Shown here: positions 1 through 5,391 of the stretch, in pieces
Layout of the letters: every line of letters begins with the position of its first letter
Numbering within the stretch: position 1 is the stretch's first letter
Assembly: GCA_007121755.1 (NCBI GenBank)
Contig: SKJZ01000252.1
Location: 1 to 7,219 of the forward strand
DNA: 7,219 nucleotides
Direction: 5' to 3'
From: Halorhodospira sp.
GTDB taxonomy: Bacteria > Pseudomonadota > Gammaproteobacteria > Nitrococcales > Halorhodospiraceae
The notes under the pieces: generated by a model
Database searches by the model: none
The model's input: only the letters and a program-made list of their open reading frames with translations
Told to the model about the DNA's origin: nothing
Translations under genes and position numbers: made by a program

Positions 1-111
1 GACGCCGTAAATCCGTCCCTGGAGGCTTGACGGCCGCCGTCCAGGCGGCCGACACCCTGAACGGGAGCCCCCGCCCCCCGGCGCCCACCAGCGCAACCGT
101 CACTGTCGTTG
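1..111. repeat. Possible GC-rich intergenic-type hairpin repeat inside gshB
   Basis: This stretch does not encode the expected GshB sequence in any frame. It contains a perfect 8-bp inverted repeat (31-38 and 44-51, loop GTCCA) flanked by a purine/pyrimidine-biased segment (65-80). It resembles, from memory only, the short hairpin elements scattered between genes in halophilic gammaproteobacteria. No second copy occurs in this window, so repeat status cannot be shown here. It begins exactly at the window edge, which would also fit an assembly ending in a repeat. Confidence 0.35.
31..51. repeat. Perfect inverted repeat (8-bp stem, 5-base loop)
   Basis: CGGCCGCC at 31-38 pairs fully with GGCGGCCG at 44-51 around the loop GTCCA. 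No T tract follows on either strand, so it is not a standard intrinsic terminator. It is the core of the unexplained stretch that replaces the gshB coding sequence. Confidence 0.7.
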
Positions 112-356
112 TTGAACGAGAACCAAGCGTCGGGGTCGTCGCGGACCGTCAGCGGGCGGGTCAGGGCCGCCGGTTCGGCGCCGTCGAGGAAGAGGTGGCG
201 GGGCTCCATATAGTGGAGCCGGTAGCCGCGCCTCTGAGCCTCGAGCAACAGCGCGAGGGTGGAGTCCTTTTGCGGCTTAATGGCGTCGATGGGGTCCATG
301 ACGACGCCCAGTTGACGAGTGACAGGCACAGGCTTGACTCTTAACCCCTATAGGAA

Positions 357-387
357 TTGGCATTCTAGCGGAAGAATGTGCTAGATA
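357..387 (+). promoter_or_regulatory. Candidate sigma-70 promoter for pilG
   Basis: TTGGCA (357-362) matches five of six bases of the -35 consensus. TAGATA (382-387), preceded by TG one base upstream (379-380), resembles an extended -10. The 19-base spacer is long and the -10 is weak. It lies 32-62 bases ahead of the ATG at 419 in the divergent gshB/pilG region. This is inference from motif only. Confidence 0.25.
361..378. promoter_or_regulatory. Dyad in the gshB/pilG divergent region (possible operator)
   Basis: CATTCT (361-366) and AGAATG (373-378) form a perfect 6-bp inverted repeat around a 6-base centre. The dyad falls between the candidate -35 and -10 elements of pilG, where a bound regulator would block or bend the promoter. 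A short CTAG pair (365-368, 381-384) overlaps it. Six-base arms can arise by chance, so its function is unproven. Confidence 0.3.
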
Positions 388-410
388 CAGGCGCATTGGT
401 CGGGATCGAA

Positions 411-418
411 AGAGAGGG
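411..418 (+). promoter_or_regulatory. Ribosome binding site that decides the pilG start
   Basis: The purine run AGAGAGGG contains GAGG (414-417). It touches the ATG at 419 with no spacing but stands six bases ahead of the GTG at 425. The normal spacing favours GTG 425 as the true start. Confidence 0.5.
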
Positions 419-424
419 ATGATC

Positions 425-835
425 GTGTCCGAGCTTGACGAGGACCGTGACGGGGCGGCCACCACGATCATGGTGGTGGACGATAGCGAGAACATCCGCC
501 GGAGCGCGGAGAGTCTTTTGTCTCCCGAAGGCTACCATGTGGTCACTGCCGCTGACGGCTTCGAGGCCTTGGCCGGCGCGGTCGAGCACCGTCCCGCGCT
601 GATCTTTCTCGACTCAGCCATGCCGCGCCTCGATGGCTACCAGACCTGCGCGCTGATCAAGAATCACGAGCTGTTTCAGTCCACCCCGGTGGTTATCCTG
701 ACCAGCCGGGACAGCCTTTTCGACCGCGCGCGGGGGCGCATTGTCGGTTCCGAGGCCTACTTGATGAAGCCCTTTTCCAAGGCGGATCTCATGGAGGTTG
801 TCGAACAGACGATAGGGCGGGGCGAGGCCCTGTGA
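425..835 (+). CDS. pilG: PilG, CheY-like response regulator of the type IV pilus Chp system
   Basis: PilG is a single-domain cytoplasmic receiver. In Pseudomonas aeruginosa it accepts phosphate from ChpA and promotes pilus extension and cAMP signalling through FimL, FimV and CyaB. Numbering from the upstream ATG at 419, the acidic pair is D21-D22 and the phospho-acceptor is D65 in LIFLDSAMPRLDGYQ. The conserved Thr is T95 in VVILTS and the Lys is K117 in YLMKPFS. The stretches MPRLDGYQTCALIKN and RGRIVGS are characteristic of PilG rather than of other CheY-like proteins. All receiver residues are present, so it should be phosphorylatable. I start it at GTG 425, two codons inside the ATG, because of the spacing of the purine run at 411-418. 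The stop TGA overlaps the start of the next gene (GTGA), so the two are translationally coupled. pilH, pilI and pilJ do not follow, which is unusual. Confidence 0.93.
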   Translation: MSELDEDRDGAATTIMVVDDSENIRRSAESLLSPEGYHVVTAADGFEALAGAVEHRPALIFLDSAMPRLDGYQTCALIKNHELFQSTPVVILTSRDSLFDRARGRIVGSEAYLMKPFSKADLMEVVEQTIGRGEAL

Positions 836-3800
836 ACCGGCGGGCGCTCATGCGCCTCCTGCCCGAGTTTTCACGCGCCGCAAGGCGGGCCGCCGAGGCG
901 GTGAGGGCGGCGCGGGACGGGCAGCCGGATCGCTTCCGGGAAGGGCTGGATACGATCCGCCGGATCCGTGGCGGCCTGGCCTTTCTGGACGACCCTTGCC
1001 TGAGGCGCCTCGGTGAGGAGGTATGGGTCGCGTCCTCCGGCCTTCAGCCGGAGGCGTTGGGCGGCCCAGTGGACGCGGCCGTGGCCGATGTGCTGCAGCG
1101 GCTTCCCGGCGTTTTCGAGGCGTTGGCGCACGGGCAGAGGGGGTGTCCGGCGTCATTGGTCGCGGCCGTGAATGTCTTGCGTCTGGCGCGCAACGCGCCC
1201 TGCGCGGATGAACTCTCTCTTCTCCGTCACAGTGTCGACCCCGGTGTTCCCGCCGATTGCTCAGCGTGCGCCGAGGCCGCCCGCCGGCTGCGTCCGGTCT
1301 ATCAGCGCGGACTGCTCTCTCTGCTTCTGGGCAGCGACGAAGACGGCCTGACGGCGATGCGGCAGGCGGTGGATGAGTTGGCCACCATCGGTGGTGATTC
1401 CGCCGCCGGGGCGTTGTGGTGGCTCGCCGGCGCATTGCTGGAGGCGGAGGCCGACGGCGGGCTGATTATCGACCGGCCCCAGAAATTGGCGTTGGCCCGG
1501 TTGGATCGTGAGTTGCGCCGCGAGATCGCCAATGGGAGCGGAGAGGAGCCGCCGCCGCCCGCATTAATCAACGCGCTGCTCAGCCAGGTGGCCGGTGTCC
1601 ACCCGTTGAGCAAGAGGGTGCGCACGGCCCAACGCCTAGCGGCGGCGTATCCGGAGCATGTGGCGGTCCGGATGGCGGCGCGCGGGGACAGCGCTCACCA
1701 CGATCCGGAAGCCGTGGGCGTCGATCTCGACGCGGCACGTCGAGGATTGGAAGGGCTCTATCAAAGCGGTGTCGCCTCTGCGGAGGTGGTGAACGAGATC
1801 CACTTCGCTTTGAACCGGGTCGCCGAGGGATTGCGGTTCGCCGGTCTGGAGGAAGCCCGCCGGGGGTTGCAGGTCGCTGTCCAGGCCTTGCCGGGAGGGG
1901 ACGGGGATACGGTGGATGGTGAATCGATCCCCGCGGATATGTTGGAGACGGCGGCCTTGGGGGTGCTCCATGCGGAGGCCGCGCTGGACGCGGTGGAGCG
2001 CGCCAGCGCGCAACGCCCGCCGGGTCCGGAAGACGGTCTCCAACGAGTGATGGGCCGGGTCGAATACCAGCGCGGGATCGACGGCTTGCTCGACGCCGCC
2101 TGCGTGGAGCTCCTGGAATTGGAGTCAGTGGTGGAGGCCTGGTTGCAGGGCCGTGGCAACGGGCATGTGCCGCCGGAGCCCGGCGGGTGCCTGGAGGCGG
2201 TGGCCGGGGCGGCGCGGATCGGCGGACTGAACGATGTCGACAGCGGCGCCGCGAGTCTGCGGGAGGCGTGGAAGGCGCTTGACCGGCTGGTGGAGGGAGG
2301 CGGCGCCATTACCGAGGCCATGGCCGTAGAGCTCGCGTCGGCGGTGGTCTTGCTCGAACAGTACCTGGTGGAGTGCCGCCACGAGGGGGTGGCCGGGGCC
2401 GATAGGGAACTGCTCCGCCAGTCGCGGGAGGCGGTGGACCGGCTTCACGGATTGATCGCCCAAGCGGATGCCGCGGCCGAAACATTGCCGCCGGCAGGCG
2501 TTGACGAAGCAACGTGGCCGCCCGGCGCCGACGAGACGTCGTGGCCGGATACCGCGGAACCGGAGGCGGCCGCTGTCACGGAAACCGCGCCGGCTGGGGA
2601 TGAAGAGCCGGCGTTGGACGAGATCCTGCTACCCGGCGAAGCGGACGGCGAATCAGCGGAAGGGTACTGGGAGAAGGCGCGCCGCGTCCTGGGCGCGGTC
2701 CGGGAAGACTTGGTGCTTTGGCAGGAGGGGGAGGCGACCGCCCTGGACCGGATGCGTGGCAGCGTGGAGGCGCTGAAGGGAGAGGCGTTGGAGGAGGGGC
2801 ACCACGAGTTCGCGGCCTGTTGCCACAAACTGGAGTTGGAGCTTGAGAGCGAGCCCGACGAAGAGCTGCTCGAAGCCGACCACGTCGACCGGGTCTATTC
2901 CGCGTTATTCGAGGTGGAGATGGCCCTGCCCGACGACACCGAGGTCACCTTACTGGATGAGTTGGAACTCGATCTCGAGTTGGACCCGGATCTTGAGTTG
3001 GAGCAGGGCGAAGAAGAGAACGAAGACGGGGACGAAGGCGAACAAGCGGAGAGGGAGGAGACGGAAGAGGGCGGCCAGTGGGACGAGGTGTGGGCGGGGT
3101 TGTGGGATGAAACGGAACCGCCCGAGGGGAGCGAGGAGCCCTTCCACCTGGCCGAGGGCGAGGCACAGGAGATCCTCGGACAGGCGGTGGACGCGGAGAT
3201 CGACCAACTGGAAACGGCCGGTGCTGAGGATTCCACCACGCAGTGGGAGCCCATGCTCCAACGAGTGGTGGAGCAGACGGCCGAGGCGTGCGGGCGGGAC
3301 GCCGAGTTGGTAATGACCGGAATGGAAGCGGAGCCGCCGGCCGAGATACTTGAGGGGTTGGCGGAGCCGCTGGAGGAGTTGGTCGGCCACGCTGTCGCCC
3401 GCGGGATCGAGCCGCCGGAGGAACGCCACGAGGCGGGAAAACCGGAGAGTGGCCGGGTGCATGTAGACGTCCATCGGGCCGGTGACGACTGGGTGGTCGT
3501 GGTGGCCGACGATGGCGCCGGGTTGGATGGCGAGGGGGCGGAGATTGCCGCGTTGGCGGAGAAGGTGCGGGGGTTGGGGGGGGAGTTTCAGGTGGATAGT
3601 GAGCCGGGGGCCGGCAACACTTTTACCATCCGCATCCCCGTAACTACGCTCTCTCAAGAGCCAGAGCCGGCTCGGATCCTGGTGGTGGACGACTCCCGGA
3701 CGTTGAGCAAAATCGCCGGCCGCCTGCTCGCGTCGGAGGGCCTGCAGTCGGTAACGGCCGCCGATCCCGGTTCCGCGCTGCGGCGGGTGGCGGCGGAAAG

Positions 3801-4035
3801 CCCGGCCGTGATTGTCGTCGATCTGGAGCTGCCCGGAATCGACACCGTCGAGCTTACCCGGCGCCTACAAGAGGCAGCTCCCCCCGATACTCCGCTGGTC
3901 GCCGTGACGACTCAGGAGGGCGATCGCGAAAGGCTGGAGGAGGCCGGCGTGAAGGTGGCCGGTATCGTCTCCGACCGCTACGACTACGGCCAACTGGTTC
4001 CGGTGGTCCGGAGCGCCGTGGCGGGGCGAGGCTAA
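832..4035 (+). CDS. chpA: ChpA-like protein, degenerate and probably non-catalytic (scaffold-type)
   Basis: ChpA is the large CheA-type kinase of the Pil-Chp system. This version (1067 residues, GTG start overlapping the pilG stop) is about half the length of P. aeruginosa ChpA. Residues 1-550 are Ala/Leu/Arg/Glu-rich helical bundles like the N-terminal half of ChpA and like FimL. R43 (RRIRG) stands where a phospho-His could be. A Pro/Trp linker (551-610) has two DExxWP copies (W562, W571). An Hpt-like bundle (611-695) reads EALKG at 646-650, with E646 in place of the phospho-His of HxLKG. A very acidic stretch follows (709-746: 22 of 38 acidic). A shortened ATPase remnant (805-938) keeps the G1 box DDGAGLD (893-899) and the tail GLGGEFQVDSEPGAG. 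Its N box reads LVGHAVARGIE (N replaced by H853), and the F and G2 boxes are missing. Dimerisation and CheW domains are absent. A receiver (947-1065) has D953-D954, D997 and T1026/T1027 but no conserved Lys-Pro. Family identity is strong; loss of kinase activity is inferred. Confidence 0.88.
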   Translation: MNRRALMRLLPEFSRAARRAAEAVRAARDGQPDRFREGLDTIRRIRGGLAFLDDPCLRRLGEEVWVASSGLQPEALGGPVDAAVADVLQRLPGVFEALAHGQRGCPASLVAAVNVLRLARNAPCADELSLLRHSVDPGVPADCSACAEAARRLRPVYQRGLLSLLLGSDEDGLTAMRQAVDELATIGGDSAAGALWWLAGALLEAEADGGLIIDRPQKLALARLDRELRREIANGSGEEPPPPALINALLSQVAGVHPLSKRVRTAQRLAAAYPEHVAVRMAARGDSAHHDPEAVGVDLDAARRGLEGLYQSGVASAEVVNEIHFALNRVAEGLRFAGLEEARRGLQVAVQALPGGDGDTVDGESIPADMLETAALGVLHAEAALDAVERASAQRPPGPEDGLQRVMGRVEYQRGIDGLLDAACVELLELESVVEAWLQGRGNGHVPPEPGGCLEAVAGAARIGGLNDVDSGAASLREAWKALDRLVEGGGAITEAMAVELASAVVLLEQYLVECRHEGVAGADRELLRQSREAVDRLHGLIAQADAAAETLPPAGVDEATWPPGADETSWPDTAEPEAAAVTETAPAGDEEPALDEILLPGEADGESAEGYWEKARRVLGAVREDLVLWQEGEATALDRMRGSVEALKGEALEEGHHEFAACCHKLELELESEPDEELLEADHVDRVYSALFEVEMALPDDTEVTLLDELELDLELDPDLELEQGEEENEDGDEGEQAEREETEEGGQWDEVWAGLWDETEPPEGSEEPFHLAEGEAQEILGQAVDAEIDQLETAGAEDSTTQWEPMLQRVVEQTAEACGRDAELVMTGMEAEPPAEILEGLAEPLEELVGHAVARGIEPPEERHEAGKPESGRVHVDVHRAGDDWVVVVADDGAGLDGEGAEIAALAEKVRGLGGEFQVDSEPGAGNTFTIRIPVTTLSQEPEPARILVVDDSRTLSKIAGRLLASEGLQSVTAADPGSALRRVAAESPAVIVVDLELPGIDTVELTRRLQEAAPPDTPLVAVTTQEGDRERLEEAGVKVAGIVSDRYDYGQLVPVVRSAVAGRG
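2503..2547 (+). repeat. Two copies of a DExxWP-coding unit in the chpA linker
   Basis: The segments at 2503-2520 and 2530-2547 both begin GACGA and end GTGGCCG, 27 bases apart. They encode D558-E-A-T-W562-P and D567-E-T-S-W571-P. This is a short degenerate tandem duplication or a selected pair of tryptophan motifs inside a Pro/Ala/Glu-rich linker. Confidence 0.5.
2956..3006 (+). repeat. Short tandem repeat coding an acidic-leucine stretch in chpA
   Basis: GATCTCGAGTTGGA (2971-2984) and GATCTTGAGTTGGA (2989-3002) differ at one base of 14 and lie 18 bases (six codons) apart. A third, weaker copy, GATGAGTTGGA, starts at 2956. They encode DELEL, DLELDP and DLELEQ. Acidic and Leu residues alternate, and the pattern suggests local duplication enlarged the acidic region. 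Confidence 0.65.
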
Positions 4036-4044
4036 ATCTCGCCC
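4024..4044. terminator. Hairpin spanning the overlapping stop codons of chpA and rsmE
   Basis: GGGCGAG (4024-4030) pairs perfectly with CTCGCCC (4038-4044) across a 7-base loop that holds the chpA TAA (4033-4035) and, on the other strand, the rsmE TAG (4032-4034). Convergent genes often share such a hairpin. No T tract follows on either strand, so intrinsic termination is doubtful; it may instead protect both 3' ends. Confidence 0.4.
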
Positions 4045-4757
4045 GCGGCGCTCTGCAGCAGGGCCAAAGCCACAATCGCCGCGGTTTCGGTGCGCAGGAT
4101 GCGGGGGCCGGCGCCGATTGCGGTGAAGCCGCGGGCCAGCGCGGTCTCAACCTCCGCGGCGCTCAACCCCCCTTCCGGACCGATTAGCAGCGCGGTGGGG
4201 GATGAAGGCCGTACCACGCCGAGCCTCTGTTCGCCGCCGGGTTCCAGGATCAGCCGGGAAGCGCAGGACTCCATCGGTTCCCAAGCATCCGCCAGCGGTA
4301 TCGGTGTGGCCACTTCCGGTACGGTGTTGCGTCCACACTGTTCGCAGGCGCTGATAACCACGGCCTGCCAGTGGCGCCGGCGGCGTTCCGCCCGTTCCGG
4401 GTCGTTGAGCCTGACCACCGTCCGTTCGGAGAGTACGGGTACAATGCGGGCGGCTCCGAGTTCAGTCGCCTTCTCCACCGCCATGTCCATCCGGTCTCCC
4501 TTGCCCACGGCTTGATAGAGGTGGACGGCGACGGGGGGCTCTCTCTCTACCGGATCGTGGGGACCGACCTCGACAGTGATCCGGCGGCGGCCCGCCGAGG
4601 TGATCCGGCTGAGATGTTCTCCACCTTCGCCGTCGAACAGAATCAGGGGCTGTTCGGGCGAGAGGCGTAACGCCCGGGCGTGGGCGGCCGAAGCCGGCGG
4701 CAGTTCGATACTCGAGCCGGCGGCGAGCGGCCCTGGAACGTGGAAGCGTGGGTGCAT
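4032..4757 (-). CDS. rsmE: 16S rRNA (uracil(1498)-N3)-methyltransferase
   Basis: RsmE methylates N3 of U1498 in helix 44 of 16S rRNA within the 30S subunit, using S-adenosylmethionine. The 241-residue length is that of the family. The N-terminal PUA-like part (about 1-70) has the HPRF start and the FDGEGGEHLS segment. The C-terminal SPOUT knot carries AVGKGDRMDMAVEKATELG (83-101), an ACEQCGR version of the usual EQSGR motif (137-143), LLIGPEGGLS (190-199) and GPRILRTETA (217-226), which form the SAM pocket. The gene converges with chpA and overlaps it by three bases at the stop codons. No Shine-Dalgarno sequence is visible: the bases before the ATG (4755-4757) read TTATATAGATC on the minus strand, so it may be translated leaderless or from a weak site. 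In related genomes rsmE also lies near gshB and the pil-chp genes. Confidence 0.95.
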   Translation of the reverse strand: MHPRFHVPGPLAAGSSIELPPASAAHARALRLSPEQPLILFDGEGGEHLSRITSAGRRRITVEVGPHDPVEREPPVAVHLYQAVGKGDRMDMAVEKATELGAARIVPVLSERTVVRLNDPERAERRRRHWQAVVISACEQCGRNTVPEVATPIPLADAWEPMESCASRLILEPGGEQRLGVVRPSSPTALLIGPEGGLSAAEVETALARGFTAIGAGPRILRTETAAIVALALLQSAAGEI

Positions 4758-4825
4758 GATCTATATAAGGTAAGTAAACTTGCCGACCCCGAAAACAGCG
4801 GAACCAACAGAGCGATAACAGAGCC
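4758..4825. promoter_or_regulatory. Divergent rsmE/ppa control region with AT-rich island
   Basis: Sixty-eight bases separate the two divergent starts. The segment 4758-4781 is strikingly AT-rich for this genome and includes TATATA (4762-4767) and the small palindrome AAGTAAACTT (4772-4781). TATATA could be part of a -10 on either strand, but I see no convincing -35 partner. Only weak purine clusters precede the ppa ATG. Confidence 0.35.
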
Positions 4826-5374
4826 ATGAATCTCGATCGTATCAAGTCCGGCGAAGACGTTCCCAACGACTTCAATGTCATTATCGAAGTTCCCTCGCAC
4901 AGCGATCCCGTCAAATACGAAATGGATAAAGAGACGGGGGCCATGTTCGTCGATCGCTTCATGAGCACCGCCATGCACTACCCTTACAACTATGGGTACA
5001 TCCCCCGCACTCTGTCGCCGGACGGCGATCCGGTGGATGTCATGGTCATCACTCCGGTGCCGCTGATTACCGGATCGGTGGTGCGCTGCCGTCCGGTCGG
5101 GGTGCTGAAGATGACCGACGAGGCCGGCGATGATGCCAAGGTGCTCGCTGTCCCGATCGATAAGGTTTGCTCATTGTATAGCAAGATCAAAGACTTCCGT
5201 GATCTTCACGACAAGGAGTTGCAGCAGCTTGCCCACTTCTTCGAGCACTATAAAGACCTTGACGAGGGGAAGTGGGTCCGGGTCGCTGGTTGGGGCGGCG
5301 TGGATGAGGCCAAGGAGGAGATCCTGGGCGGCGTCAAGATGTACGTCGAAGCCGCGGATAAGCCGAACTTCTAA
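4826..5374 (+). CDS. ppa: Inorganic pyrophosphatase (family I)
   Basis: Soluble family I pyrophosphatase hydrolyses pyrophosphate to two phosphates and so pulls nucleotide, tRNA-charging and DNA/RNA synthesis reactions forward. At 182 residues it has the bacterial hexameric enzyme's size. Visible active-site residues, numbered here, are E21, K30, R44, the signature DGDPVDV with D66, D68 and D71, then D98, D103 and K105 in KMTDEAGDDAK, and Y142-K143 late in the protein. All metal and phosphate ligands known from the E. coli enzyme are therefore present. The stop is 17 bases before the next gene, so the two probably share a transcript. The start is supported by the MNLDRIKSGED opening, although the ribosome binding site is poor. 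Confidence 0.96.
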   Translation: MNLDRIKSGEDVPNDFNVIIEVPSHSDPVKYEMDKETGAMFVDRFMSTAMHYPYNYGYIPRTLSPDGDPVDVMVITPVPLITGSVVRCRPVGVLKMTDEAGDDAKVLAVPIDKVCSLYSKIKDFRDLHDKELQQLAHFFEHYKDLDEGKWVRVAGWGGVDEAKEEILGGVKMYVEAADKPNF

Positions 5375-5380
5375 GCGCGC

Positions 5381-5386
5381 CGGAGA
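5381..5386 (+). promoter_or_regulatory. Ribosome binding site of the M42 peptidase gene
   Basis: CGGAGA stands five bases before the ATG at 5392, in the 17-base gap after ppa. It supports this start and translation from a ppa transcript. Confidence 0.6.
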
Positions 5387-5391
5387 ACGCT

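Larger units (their letters stand above)
1..329 (-). pseudogene. gshB: Glutathione synthetase, 5' part, apparently interrupted (runs off left edge)
   Basis: GshB joins gamma-glutamylcysteine and glycine with ATP to make glutathione in the cytoplasm. Read on the minus strand, the N terminus carries the hallmarks of the family: LGVVMDPI at residues 7-14, KDST at 21-24, LLLEAQRRGY at 27-36, LHYME at 38-42 and a WFSF segment at 69-72, closely matching the E. coli protein as I recall it. I chose the GTG at 327-329 because LGVVMDPI must lie inside the protein; the ATG at 297-299 would cut it off. An upstream stop (TAG, 348-350) bounds the frame. After about residue 72 (near position 112) similarity ends. 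The expected LMRKDPPFD motif, normally some 15-20 residues later, is absent in all three minus frames; instead comes a Gly/Arg-rich stretch that stays open to the edge. The gene is therefore probably broken, or the sequence is chimeric there. Identity of the first 72 residues is firm; pseudogene status is inferred. Confidence 0.7.

Noticed and set aside
27..344. Plus-strand open frame opposite gshB
   Set aside because: The minus strand clearly encodes GshB residues over 114-329. The plus frame shows no recognisable domain.
334..354. TTGACT (334-339) with TATAGG (349-354) as a promoter
   Set aside because: The spacing is only nine bases, far below the 16-18 needed.
357..372. TGGC near 358-361 as a sigma-54 (-24/-12) promoter, which would suit a pilus gene
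   Set aside because: No GC dinucleotide lies at the required distance from the GG; the nearest is several bases too close.
3145..3159. HLAEG (residues 772-776) as an alternative Hpt phospho-site
   Set aside because: The Lys-Gly of HxxKG is changed to Glu-Gly, the surrounding helix pattern does not fit, and it sits at the end of the acidic linker.
3521..3612. G-quadruplex in the G-rich chpA segment
   Set aside because: Only two long G runs are adjacent; the next runs are more than 20 bases away, so the four-run rule is not met without splitting runs.
2950..3657. Long open frame on the minus strand opposite the acidic part of chpA (235 codons)
   Set aside because: It is the mirror of a GC-rich, Glu/Asp/Leu-biased coding region. 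It shows no family motif, and the plus-strand frame has clear receiver and ATPase homology.
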